The notes: generated by a model not told the origin, from the letters alone. Positions 1 to 7,920 are shown, numbered from the stretch's first letter. The stretch: 31,038 bases of DNA from an uncultured Spartobacteria bacterium (GCA_937960895.1 CALCJD010000064.1:1-31038); one strand, 5' to 3'. A program made the numbers and translations.

Positions 1-1127
1 AGGGTGTTGAGCGGTTTCTCGATGGCCACGTTGGCGACGCCGCTGTTTGTCGCGGAATGGACGGTGCAGTTTGTGGCGGTGATGGTGAAGGACTCGGCGG
101 TGGATTGCGAAGCCACATAAATGCCCCGCTGGGTGTTCCCCACCGCAATGCAGTTCACAAGAGATCCGTCATACCAGATTTTGAAGCCCAGACGGTTGTG
201 GTTGCTCACGCAGTCCTTGATCAGCTGATTGGTGCCCTTGAGATCAAATCCGCCGTCCCGGTTCCGAAGGGCCTTGCAGCGCAGGAAGGTCAACCCCTCG
301 TTCAGCCGTTCCGCCATGAATCCGTCGCCCTGATTGTAACTGTCTCCCGATTCGATGTTGTCCAGGGCGACACAGTTCTTCAGGACGATGTTTTTGTTGG
401 GGGAGGTCGTTCCGGTGTTGATGTGGAAGTAGAACCCCACGGGATCCTCCACGCCGCTGAGGGCGGCCCGCGTTTCATCGTGTTCCACATCCGGACCGGT
501 GAAGTCGGCGGTGCAGTCGGTCACCGTCACATTCTCGTTGCCGCTGATGAAGTGAAAGCCGCGCCGGTCGTAAAGATAGGCCCGGCAGTTGTTAACGATC
601 AGGTTCGTGCAGCCCCGGAAGAGAAAGCCGGTCGTCTTGAGACTGATGGCTTCACAATTGTTGAAGATCAGTCCGGGATTGTCGCCCGCGGTTTCAAAGC
701 CGATGTCCCGCCGGTAGATGCCGATGTTTTCCACGGTCCAATAACCGACGCCCGGGTCGAAGCGGATGCCCGAATTGCTCCGGGTGCCGGTTCCGGACAT
801 CTGCAGAACCGGATACCCGTGCCCGCGGTCGACGCCCCGGATTGTCATGCGCTGGGTCGGACTTCCCGAGTTGGTGATCGTGACCCGCGTGCCCTGGACA
901 TTGTAGGTGCCGCCGGCCGTCTCCGGTCCTCCGATCAGCAGGGTGTCGCCGGGCATCATGAGCTAATTGACAACAGCCGGAAGCGAGGAGCCCGAAAACG
1001 CATGGGCCCAGCTGCTGCCGTCCTTCAATCCCGTGCCGGTGTGGGTGAGGTAATAGGTGGTCGAGGCCGCCTGAACGCCTGTCGCGAGGACGAACAGGCC
1101 CAACAGGGAACAAACGAGTGTTTTCAT
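1..1127 (-). pseudogene. Secreted right-handed beta-helix protein, interrupted by an in-frame TAG (partial at window edge)
   Basis: The ATG at 1125-1127 opens a protein with a clear signal peptide (MKTLVCSLLGLFVLATGVQA, residues 1-20) followed by the YYLT...GTG..DGSSWAHAF opening seen in secreted polysaccharide-lyase-like beta-helix proteins. After 54 codons a TAG stands at 963-965. The same frame then stays open without another stop to position 3, at least 320 more residues, running off the window. The continuation begins LMMPGDTLLIGG and carries rung-like repeats rich in N, C, V and I (for example NCEAISLKTTGFLFRGCTN and NCRAYLYDRRGFHF). The two halves join naturally across the stop (PAVVN-stop-LMMPGDT), so a single glutamine codon CAG changed to TAG would explain it. 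Likely role, by family: binding or cleaving extracellular polysaccharide. A restart at the ATG-ATG just after the stop would lack a signal peptide. Confidence 0.75.
963..965 (-). other. In-frame amber codon inside the beta-helix gene
   Basis: On the minus strand the codons read GTC AAT TAG CTC ATG ATG CCC GGC. TAG is an ordinary stop elsewhere in this window (clpP ends with TAG at 12361-12363), so genome-wide reassignment of TAG is unlikely. A point mutation or a sequencing error is the simplest reading. Confidence 0.8.
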
Positions 1128-1395
1128 GATGGGGGGATGCGCCTGGCGCACGGGAAGTGAAGGCAAAAATCCCGCGCCATGGCAAGAAAAATGGCAGAAA
1201 GATGTAGAACAACAAGTACACGAAGCAAAAATATGCAACAAAGCAGGACGCCGTCCGGCCGTCGTGAAGCCGCTATCCGGAGCCAGCCCTCCGGGAACGT
1301 CCGCCACGGCGATCGCCTGTCGCCCGCCGGCGCAAGCGCCTTCCGGGGGCGGGGAGGGGAGGAAGGGACGGAACGCGATGCGCGCCCGTGGCGCC
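1128..1395. promoter_or_regulatory. Intergenic region upstream of the beta-helix gene
   Basis: This 268-bp gap lies between the hydrolase remnant and the beta-helix gene, both on the minus strand. The part at about 1170-1245 is much richer in A and T than its surroundings and is the likely promoter area for the beta-helix gene, but no convincing -35/-10 pair or purine-rich ribosome site was found. Just after the hydrolase stop there is only a short GC-rich inverted repeat without a T-run. Confidence 0.3.
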
Positions 1396-2222
1396 TTATT
1401 TCAAAAAGGCCTCAAACTGCGCGGCAATCTGGCGGAAGTCGGTGCCGAGCAGCGGGGACGACTCCATCCCGGGCCAGGGGGGCCGGGGAGGGAACACTTC
1501 CCAGAGGTGGTGGGCCACGGGACCGCGATGACCGGACAGCCTGCGGGCCAGCGCATCGGCGGTCAGGGCCGCCTCGGGCCAGACGGAAAAACAGGGGGGG
1601 ATTTCGCGAAGCGGGGTTTCTTCCGTCACCCGGTCCGGATGGAAGGGCACTCCGAGCGTTTCGCAAAGAAAACGTGTGAGGAGCCGACGCCGCGGCAGGT
1701 CCCAGCTGTGATCGCCTTCCAGGAGGTGGGCCTGGAAACGGTCGCCCGCGTTCACGAATTCATAAGCCGCCGCCACCTTCCGGGCAAGGTGCCGGAACAG
1801 ATCGGCGGGAAAAAAGTGATCCTGCTTGCCTTGGAAAATCAGCATCGGTGTGGGGGCGGCGCATCCCAGGATCTGCCACATCTCCAACTCGCCCACAATG
1901 TGCGGAAGGACATTGCAGTGGCAGTGCTTTTTTTCCTTCCGGGCGACATGGTCGAATGTCGAGGGATAGGCCGAGGAGGAGAGGGCGGCGAGCTCCCCGG
2001 CGCAGAGGGCGCCGAGAAACATCGTCAGCGTGCCCCCTCCGGAGTTTCCAATGGCGGCCATCCGCCGCGCATCAAACCGCGGATCGTTCCGCAGCCAATG
2101 CAGCCAGCCGAGGGTTTCCATGACAATCAGGCCCTGCAGGGTGAGCCCGCAGGCAAACACATCCACCACGTCCCAATGGCCCATCGGTTTGCGTTCGCCC
2201 TGACCGATGTTGTCGCACCGCG
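1396..2222 (-). pseudogene. Alpha/beta hydrolase (acetyl-xylan-esterase / dienelactone-hydrolase-like), 5' part missing
   Basis: The recognisable part starts around RCDNIGQGERKP and runs to the stop at 1396-1398, about 275 residues. It carries the nucleophile elbow GNSGGG, the HCHCN segment and NVLPHIVGELEMW typical of abhydrolase_7 / AXE1-like esterases, the acid in GKQDHFFP, and the catalytic histidine in GDHSWD. The N-terminal 100 or more residues of such enzymes, including the first beta strands and the HG oxyanion motif, are absent. The frame stays open upstream to a TTG at 2352 and ATGs at 2334 and 2289, but that extra sequence does not look like the family and lies antisense to plus-strand coding sequence. 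The most direct reading is a gene cut at about 2213-2222 by a rearrangement or by an assembly join. If translated from one of the upstream starts it would make a chimeric, probably inactive protein. Confidence 0.65.
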
Positions 2223-2299
2223 CCACCAATCTGGGCGACGAGGATGCGGTGTTGATGATCGCGTTTTCGTCGGCCGACCGGCAGACCATCGGCGAATAA
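2213..2299 (+). pseudogene. 3' remnant of a probable cupin-fold gene
   Basis: In the plus frame ending at TAA 2297-2299 the sequence reads HRATNLGDEDAVLMIAFSS and then ADRQTIGE. This matches the usual end of a single-domain cupin, where a metal-binding histidine is followed by an N-x-GDE turn and a final hydrophobic strand. The TAA is six bases before the next ATG (2306), the close spacing expected of an operon partner. Going upstream, the frame meets TGA at 2201-2203 and resemblance to a cupin ends at about 2213-2216, exactly where the opposite-strand hydrolase also ends. It is therefore probably the last gene-end of the following operon, with its body missing. The cupin assignment rests on about 27 residues and is tentative. 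Confidence 0.5.
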
Positions 2300-2305
2300 G
2301 ACCTG

Positions 2306-3556
2306 ATGAAAACGGCCTCCGCGGTTTTGGTCATCGGAACCCTGGACACCAAGGGAGCGGAGCTGGCTTATCTTGCGGAAAAGATCCGCGCGGCCGGCGT
2401 CCGGGCCCTTTTGGTCGATGTGGCCACGGGCCGTAGGCCGGGCGCCGGAGCGGATGTCGGCCGGGACGAGGTGGCGACCTTTCATCCGGACGGACCGTGG
2501 GATCCGGCGGCCCTCGATCGCGGAGAGGCCGTCGAACGGATGGCCGTCTCGCTGGAGCGCTATCTGTTGGATGCCTGGAAACGTGGACTGGTTTCGGGTG
2601 TCATCGGGGTCGGCGGAACGGGCGGTTCGTCGCTGCTTTCACCGGCCTTCCGCGCCCTGCCCATCGGGGTTCCCAAGGTGCTGGTTTCCACCGTGGCCAG
2701 CGGGAATACGGCGCCTTATGTCGGCGTGTCGGATTTTACCCTCGTCAATTCCGTGGTGGACATCGCCGGTCTCGACAGCGTGTCGCGCCGGATCCTCGCC
2801 AATGCCGCGGGAGCCATCGCCGGCATGGCGGCGCACGGCGGCGATCGGGAGGTGCAGGGATCGGCCCGCACGGCCGGAATGACCATGTTTGGCGTAACCA
2901 CGCCGTGCGTCACGCAGGTGCGGCGGGACTTGGAGAAAAACGGCTGGGAAGGGGTGACCTTTCACGCCACCGGCATGGGCGGATGCGCCATGGAAAAAAT
3001 GGCCGCGAGCGGACTCTTTTCGGCCCTGCTTGATCTCACCACCACGGAGGTGGCGGATGCGGTGGTGGGCGGAATTTTTCCGGCGGCGCCGGATCGGTTT
3101 GAGGTTCTGGCTTCCCGGCCGATTCCCTGCGTGCTCAGTCTGGGAGCCCTCGACATGGTGAATTTCGGTGCCTGGGACACCGTGCCCGAGCGTTTTCGTT
3201 CCCGCCGCCTGCACCGGCACAACGCCCAGATCACCCTCATGCGCACGACCCCGGAGGAAAACCGCGCGTTCGCCCGCTGGATGGCTCCGCGCCTCAACCG
3301 GTCGGTCGGCCCGCTCGTGGTGCTGGTTCCCGAGAAGGGCGTGTCCCACCTCGATCAGGAAGGCGGACCGTTTTTTGATCCGGAGGCCGATGCCGCGCTT
3401 TTTGACGAACTGGAAGCCCTTTTGCACCGGACGCCGGAACGAAAGTTCCTGCGGGTGCCTTGTCACATCAACTCTCCGGAATTCGCCCGTGAGGTTCTGG
3501 AGCATTTTTATGCCATCACGGCGGGCCGTCCCGTGGCGGCCGAATCCCACTCATGA
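2306..3556 (+). CDS. Tm-1-like ATP-binding domain protein (UPF0261)
   Basis: This 416-residue protein matches the UPF0261 / Tm-1-like family from end to end. It opens with VLVIGTLDTKGAELAYLAEKI, has the glycine-rich nucleotide loop GVGGTGGSS at about residues 101-109, then the segments VSTVASGNTAPYVGVSD, FHATGMGGCAMEK and GVSHLDQEGGPFFDP. The family was named for the N-terminal half of tomato Tm-1, which binds ATP and inhibits tobamovirus replication; the bacterial function is not established. It is the first intact gene of a six-gene operon and overlaps the next gene by 4 bp (ATGA). In tomato Tm-1 the C-terminal half is a TIM barrel related to the next gene, so the two products probably work together. 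A catalytic step on a small carboxylate or sugar-derived substrate is an inference only. Confidence 0.9.
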   Translation: MKTASAVLVIGTLDTKGAELAYLAEKIRAAGVRALLVDVATGRRPGAGADVGRDEVATFHPDGPWDPAALDRGEAVERMAVSLERYLLDAWKRGLVSGVIGVGGTGGSSLLSPAFRALPIGVPKVLVSTVASGNTAPYVGVSDFTLVNSVVDIAGLDSVSRRILANAAGAIAGMAAHGGDREVQGSARTAGMTMFGVTTPCVTQVRRDLEKNGWEGVTFHATGMGGCAMEKMAASGLFSALLDLTTTEVADAVVGGIFPAAPDRFEVLASRPIPCVLSLGALDMVNFGAWDTVPERFRSRRLHRHNAQITLMRTTPEENRAFARWMAPRLNRSVGPLVVLVPEKGVSHLDQEGGPFFDPEADAALFDELEALLHRTPERKFLRVPCHINSPEFAREVLEHFYAITAGRPVAAESHS

Positions 3557-4377
3557 AACGCGAGGAAATCCTGGAAAAACTGCGCCGCAAAATCGCGGCG
3601 GGCAAAGCCATCATCGGAGCCGGAGCCGGCACCGGCCTCTCCGCCAAATGCGAGGAAGCCGGCGGCGTCGATCTGATCGTCATTTACAACTCGGGCCGCT
3701 ATCGCATGGCGGGGAGGGGATCGCTCTCCGGACTGATGGCCTACGGCAATGCCAACGACGTGGTCCGCGAAATGGCCCGTGAGGTGCTGACGGTGGTCCG
3801 TCACACGCCGGTTCTCGCCGGTGTCAACGGTACGGATCCCTTCATGATCCCCGACCGCTTCCTCGAGGAACTGCGCGCGCTTGGATTTGCGGGCATCCAG
3901 AACTTTCCCACCGTCGGCCTTTGTGACGGAGTCTTCCGGGCCAATCTCGAGGAGACCGGCATGAGTTACCGCCAGGAGGTGGAAATCATCCGCCTGGCCC
4001 GTCAGAAAAACCTCCTGACCACACCCTATGTCTTCAACGTGGAGGAGGCCCGCTGGATGACCGAGGCCGGCGCGGACATCATCGTCGCCCACATGGGACT
4101 CACCACCAGCGGCACGATCGGCGCGCAAACCGCCAAGACGCTCGACCGGTGCGTGACGGAGGTGCAGGCCATCGCGGACACGTGCCACTCCCTGCGCGAT
4201 GACGTCATTGTGCTGTGCCATGGCGGTCCGCTCGCCATGCCCGAGGACGCCGCCTATCTGCTCAAGCGGACCAAGGGTGTGCACGGATTTTACGGCGCCA
4301 GCTCAATGGAGCGTCTGCCGACCGAGACCGCCATCAAGGCGCAGATCGAGGCGTTCTGCGGACTGACGCTTTCATGA
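3553..4377 (+). CDS. Phosphoenolpyruvate-hydrolase-family TIM-barrel protein
   Basis: The 274 residues match the TIM-barrel 'signal transduction' / PEP hydrolase-like family (TIM-br_sig_trns). Landmarks are IIGAGAGTGLSAKCEEAGGVD near the N-terminus, DLIVIYNSGRYRM, PVLAGVNGTDPF, GIQNFPTVGLCDG, and ADIIVAHMGLTTSGTIGA near the C-terminal third. The start is set by the ATGA overlap with the Tm-1-like gene, and its own TGA overlaps the next ATG in the same way. Members occur beside or fused to Tm-1-like domains; the enzymatic reaction of this branch is unproven, but the fold relates it to PEP-mutase-like lyases and aldolases. In this operon it is a good candidate for a C-C lyase or hydrolase acting late in the pathway, which is inference. 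Confidence 0.88.
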   Translation: MKREEILEKLRRKIAAGKAIIGAGAGTGLSAKCEEAGGVDLIVIYNSGRYRMAGRGSLSGLMAYGNANDVVREMAREVLTVVRHTPVLAGVNGTDPFMIPDRFLEELRALGFAGIQNFPTVGLCDGVFRANLEETGMSYRQEVEIIRLARQKNLLTTPYVFNVEEARWMTEAGADIIVAHMGLTTSGTIGAQTAKTLDRCVTEVQAIADTCHSLRDDVIVLCHGGPLAMPEDAAYLLKRTKGVHGFYGASSMERLPTETAIKAQIEAFCGLTLS

Positions 4378-5360
4378 GCGGGTCTCCCGTCAGGTTGTGC
4401 ATGGTGGGTGCCGGACGGCACGCCACCCGCAATCTTTATCCCTGCTTTGCGCTGTTGAAAAACGCGGTCGTCGTGGCCAATGCGGACCTCGACCTCGACA
4501 AGGCCAGGGCGCTTGCCACCAGCCACGGCATTCCGGCGTCCTACACGGATTACCGCGAGATGGTGGAGCGCGAACAGCCCAACGGCGCGATCCTTTGCGT
4601 GGGGCCGGATTTCCACGCCCAAACCGCCATCGAGCTGCTGGGACGGGGGATTGCGGTGTTCACCGAGAAACCGCCGGCCCGCGACGCCGCCCAGGCCCGC
4701 CGTGTGCGGGAGGCGTGGAAAAAAAGCGGACGGGTTTGTCTGACGGGATTCAAAAAGCGCTTTGCGCCGGCCTATGCCAAGGCCAAGGCGATCATCGACA
4801 GCGAACGTTTCGGCACGGCGGCGGTGCTCAGCATTTTCCGCACGTCGGGGAATTACAAAAACACCGACGATCCGCGCTCCCAGTACCTTCTCGATTCCGG
4901 CATCCATGTTGTCGATCTCGCCCAGTGGTTTTTTGGACGCGTGGCGCGGGTTTCGGCCTTTCGCAGTGCGCCGTCGAATTTCGCCGTCACGCTGGAGTTT
5001 GCCGGAGGCGCCGTGGGAACGCTGGCCCTGACGGACCGCATGTCTTACGCGCGCGGCTGGGAGGAGGTCACCGCCGTCGGCGGCAACGGCGTCTGCGTGC
5101 AGGTCGACAATTCGGTGGAGATGATCGCCTTTGAAAAGGACGTCCCCTTTGCCGCCCACAAGCCGGAGTTTGTTGCGGGGTCCTCACGGTCGTCGATCGA
5201 AACGGGATTTGTCGGCGAACTGCAGGCGTTCGTGGATGCGATCCGGACCGGTCAGCCGACACCCTCGTCGATTGATTCGGCCGTGCACACCATGGAAATT
5301 CTCGAAGCCATCGGCGAATCTGTGGCCACGCGCCGCACCGTGGAGGTGGCCTGCTTATGA
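4374..5360 (+). CDS. Gfo/Idh/MocA-family NAD(P)-dependent oxidoreductase (first copy)
   Basis: The start at 4374 is chosen because it overlaps the preceding stop by 4 bp and places the Rossmann loop (CMVGAGRHA, residues 9-17) at the usual distance from the N-terminus; the frame is open further upstream but that part is antisense-like. The 328 residues show the nucleotide-binding N-terminal domain, the EKP motif with the conserved lysine at residue 99, and a D-x3-H pair (D174, H178) in LLDSGIHVVDLA, the expected catalytic region. Members oxidise or reduce sugar, inositol or glycoside hydroxyl/keto groups with NAD(P). It shares FKKR-rich and C-terminal segments with the second copy at 6899, so the two are paralogues. 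No signal peptide is visible, so it should be cytoplasmic. Confidence 0.92.
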   Translation: MSGSPVRLCMVGAGRHATRNLYPCFALLKNAVVVANADLDLDKARALATSHGIPASYTDYREMVEREQPNGAILCVGPDFHAQTAIELLGRGIAVFTEKPPARDAAQARRVREAWKKSGRVCLTGFKKRFAPAYAKAKAIIDSERFGTAAVLSIFRTSGNYKNTDDPRSQYLLDSGIHVVDLAQWFFGRVARVSAFRSAPSNFAVTLEFAGGAVGTLALTDRMSYARGWEEVTAVGGNGVCVQVDNSVEMIAFEKDVPFAAHKPEFVAGSSRSSIETGFVGELQAFVDAIRTGQPTPSSIDSAVHTMEILEAIGESVATRRTVEVACL

Positions 5361-6121
5361 AAATCGGCATCTCCCGACCCACCCGGGACCTTGAGGAAAC
5401 CCGGACCATGCTTGCCCTGGCGCAGAAGCTCGGCTTTGACGGCGTCCAGCTGAAACCCGATCAATATGTGGATGCCGACGGCGTGCCGAATGCGGAGCAT
5501 TTTCTCCAAGTCTACGGTCCGCTTGGCGAACTCGCCCGCGCCGGACTGATCGTCTATTGCCCGCAGGACATGGACGCCTGGCAGGGGGCGGTCCTGCCCG
5601 TGCTGGAACTGGCCGGCCGGATCGGCGCCGGGCACGTCTGTCTTTGCGCGGGCGTGCGCCGTCCCGCCTCGGGCGAAGCCCCCCATGCCGAGGCGGCCCG
5701 GCGGCTGAACGCCCTTGGCGCGGAGGGAAAATCCCGCGGCGTGAAGGTGTCGCTCCACAATCATGCCCGGTCGATTTTTGAAACGACCGCCGACCTGCTG
5801 CGCATGGTGGAGTTGCTCGACCCGGACGTGTGCGGCCTGACCCTCGACACCGCCCATCTCGCCAAGGCGGGGGAATCCGAGGCCGCCGCCTGGATTCCGC
5901 GCCTCCAGTCCCATCTTTGGAACGTGCATCTGAAGGACCTCGACGAAAACGGTAGGTTCTGCCCCGTCGGAAGGGGAACGCTGGATCTGCGGTCCGTGCT
6001 CGAGGTGCTTCCCGCCATCGGCTACCGACACTGGCTCATCGTGGATGACGAGTCGCGCGACGTGGGACTCCACGAGGCCTTTGCGGTGAGCCGGGTTTAT
6101 CTGGATTTCCACCCCGCCTGA
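5357..6121 (+). CDS. Sugar phosphate isomerase/epimerase-like TIM barrel (first copy)
   Basis: The 254-residue protein begins MKIGISRPTRDLEETRTMLA, the typical start of xylose-isomerase-like TIM barrels, and overlaps the preceding stop by 4 bp. Expected metal and substrate residues are partly present: LHNH at 133-136 (a histidine where many family members have glutamate), D164 and H167 in TLDTAHL, H191 in NVHLKDLD, and an aspartate pair at 230-231 at the last ligand position. Family members isomerise or epimerise sugars, cleave 3-keto-glycosides or dehydrate inosose; the substrate cannot be read from the sequence. Its place directly after a Gfo/Idh/MocA gene suggests it acts on that enzyme's keto product, which is inference. 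Confidence 0.88.
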   Translation: MKIGISRPTRDLEETRTMLALAQKLGFDGVQLKPDQYVDADGVPNAEHFLQVYGPLGELARAGLIVYCPQDMDAWQGAVLPVLELAGRIGAGHVCLCAGVRRPASGEAPHAEAARRLNALGAEGKSRGVKVSLHNHARSIFETTADLLRMVELLDPDVCGLTLDTAHLAKAGESEAAAWIPRLQSHLWNVHLKDLDENGRFCPVGRGTLDLRSVLEVLPAIGYRHWLIVDDESRDVGLHEAFAVSRVYLDFHPA

Positions 6122-6125
6122 TCCC

Positions 6126-6902
6126 ATGTCGTCCCTGTCGTCCCGCCTGGTGGCCAGCCCGTGCTGCCTGCCGCGCCATTCCCTCGCCGAGTTGTATCCC
6201 GCCTACCGCGAACTGGGCTTTGAAAAATTTGAAGGATTTTCCACCTGGGCCGCCGCCGCCCACGACTGGCGCGGCGATGCCGGGGCCGCCCGCGAGGAGG
6301 CGCGGCGCCACGGGTTTGAAATCACCTCCTTTCATCTGCCTCCGATTACGGACGATTCCGGAGAGAGTTATGAAAATGCGCTGGCCGCCGCCCGGTTCGC
6401 CGCCCGACTGGGGGCGGGGGTCATCCTGTTCAAGGCCAGACGGCGCGAGCTTTTTGCCGATGCCGGCCGCCGTCTGCTTGATGCGATCGGGAGCGAAGGG
6501 CTCGGACTCGAACTCGCTTTGCAAAACCACAAGGGATCGTCCATCACGACTTTGGATGATTACCGGGATGTGTTTGCCCGCATGGGCCACGATGAGCGCG
6601 TGAAAGCGGTCCTGGAGGTCGGGCATTTCCAGCGGGTCGGCATTTCCTGGCGCCAGGGATGGGAACTGCTCGAGGGCCGCATTGCGCTGATCCACGTCAA
6701 CGAAATCCGCGAGGGCCGCTCCGTGCCTTATGGAACGGGCGAGGTGGACTTTGCCGGACTCATGAAAAAGATCCGGGAGTCGGGATACGCGGGAAACATC
6801 GTGGTCGAACTGGAACTCGACGGCGCTCCGCCCGGGGAGACTCTGCGCGGACTCGCCGCCGCCCGAACACACCTTTGCTCGCTTTACGATCAGGCCTTAT
6901 GA
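6126..6902 (+). CDS. Sugar phosphate isomerase/epimerase-like TIM barrel (second copy)
   Basis: This 258-residue protein starts four bases after the previous stop and overlaps the next gene by 4 bp. It has the general AP-endonuclease-2 / xylose-isomerase-like layout, with ALQNHKG at 131-137, LEVGHF at 163-168, IHVNEI at 189-194 and VVELE at 226-230. Compared with typical members, the first metal ligand glutamate is replaced by Q133 and the second aspartate by E164, while H190 and E228 or E230 are kept. It is quite different from the first copy, so the two probably catalyse different steps. A catalytic or a regulatory role are both possible. Confidence 0.86.
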   Translation: MSSLSSRLVASPCCLPRHSLAELYPAYRELGFEKFEGFSTWAAAAHDWRGDAGAAREEARRHGFEITSFHLPPITDDSGESYENALAAARFAARLGAGVILFKARRRELFADAGRRLLDAIGSEGLGLELALQNHKGSSITTLDDYRDVFARMGHDERVKAVLEVGHFQRVGISWRQGWELLEGRIALIHVNEIREGRSVPYGTGEVDFAGLMKKIRESGYAGNIVVELELDGAPPGETLRGLAAARTHLCSLYDQAL

Positions 6903-7876
6903 ATGATCCGCGAATCTGCATCATCGGCGCCGGCCGGCTCGCCAGCTTGCGCATCTATCCGTACATCGGTGCCGCCGGTGGACGGTTGGTCGGAGTCTGC
7001 GACCTGAACCGCGAAAAGGCGGAGCGCAATGCGGGACGCTTCGGGGGAAAGGCCTACGACGATTTTGAGGAAATGCTCCGGACGGAAAAGCCGGACGGAG
7101 TCATGGTTTGCGTCGGACCCGGGGCGCACGCCGAACTTGCCAAGCGCATTCTCCGGATGGGCTTTCCCGTTTACACCGAAAAACCCCCCGCGGCCACGGC
7201 GGCCGAGGCCTGGGAGGTCGTGCAGGTGGCCCGGCAGACCGGACGGCTCTGCACCACCGCCTTCAAGAAGCGTTACACCGTGGCGGCCGAGCGCGCGCGG
7301 CAGTGGCTGGATCAGTTTCCTCCCGAGGACCGGCTCTCCCTTTCGATGGACTATTGCTCCGGTCCCTACACCAACGCCGATCCGCGGCACAGCTTCCTGC
7401 TGGACTTTGCCATCCACATCATTGATCTCGCGCGGTATTTGTTTGGCGAAGTCCGGGAGGTTTTTGCCTTTGCCAAAGGCCCCGATGCCTATGCGGTCTC
7501 CCTGCGTTTTGAAAACGGTGCGGTGGGATCCCTCAATCTCAACGACGGCCGCACCTGGGAACTGCCCACCGAGGAGATCGAACTCACCGTGAAGGGCGGC
7601 AATTTCATGACGATCCACAATTCATCCGTCTGGAAAATCACCGAGAACAAAAAGGCCCGCGAGTGGCGCGAGCCGCCCACCTACATCAGCAAGGGCGACA
7701 GCGGACGCGAAACCGGACACCTTTCCGAGATCGAGGACTTTTTCCGCGCCCTCAAAGAGGGACGGTCCACCCGGTCGGAAATCGGGGAGGGCTACCGCAC
7801 GATGGTACTCTACGAGGCCATCGCGGAATCCGCCGCCACCGGCCGGGTGGTTGCGCCGGTCTGCCGGACGACCTGA
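6899..7876 (+). CDS. Gfo/Idh/MocA-family NAD(P)-dependent oxidoreductase (second copy)
   Basis: The start at 6899 overlaps the preceding stop by 4 bp and gives 325 residues beginning MNDPRICIIGAGRLAS, a normal Rossmann opening; the frame extends upstream only as an overlap with the previous gene. The EKP motif has its lysine at residue 95 and the D-x3-H motif is D169 and H173 in LLDFAIHIIDLA. Segments CVGP, TEKPPA, FKKR and the C-terminal RETGHLSEIEDFFRALKEG match the first copy, showing divergence after an old duplication. It is the last gene of the operon and ends at a GC-rich hairpin (7894-7917). A role in reduction or oxidation of the same sugar or polyol series is likely but inferred. 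Confidence 0.92.
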   Translation: MNDPRICIIGAGRLASLRIYPYIGAAGGRLVGVCDLNREKAERNAGRFGGKAYDDFEEMLRTEKPDGVMVCVGPGAHAELAKRILRMGFPVYTEKPPAATAAEAWEVVQVARQTGRLCTTAFKKRYTVAAERARQWLDQFPPEDRLSLSMDYCSGPYTNADPRHSFLLDFAIHIIDLARYLFGEVREVFAFAKGPDAYAVSLRFENGAVGSLNLNDGRTWELPTEEIELTVKGGNFMTIHNSSVWKITENKKAREWREPPTYISKGDSGRETGHLSEIEDFFRALKEGRSTRSEIGEGYRTMVLYEAIAESAATGRVVAPVCRTT

Positions 7877-7893
7877 GGCGGACCGATCGTTCG

Positions 7894-7917
7894 GGCGGGC
7901 GTCCGGAAACGCCCGCC
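7894..7917. terminator. Hairpin between convergent operons
   Basis: A perfect 8-bp stem, GGCGGGCG (7894-7901) with CGCCCGCC (7910-7917), closes an 8-base loop. It lies in the 44-bp gap between the last gene of the plus-strand operon and the stop of the minus-strand cysteine desulfurase. There is no T-run on either side, so it is a probable shared, bidirectional transcript end and not a textbook intrinsic terminator. Confidence 0.5.
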
Positions 7918-7920
7918 GCC

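Noticed and set aside
963..965. TAG reassigned to an amino acid in this organism
   Set aside because: clpP ends with TAG at its normal length, so TAG is a working stop.
57..1160. Long plus-strand open frame opposite the beta-helix gene
   Set aside because: Its residues are valine/glycine/alanine-rich without family features, while the minus strand gives a signal peptide and regular beta-helix rungs. It is open only because of high GC.
1126..2436. Plus-strand open frame of 436 codons over the hydrolase
   Set aside because: Antisense to a protein with clear hydrolase motifs and runs into the Tm-1-like gene in another frame; no recognisable domain.
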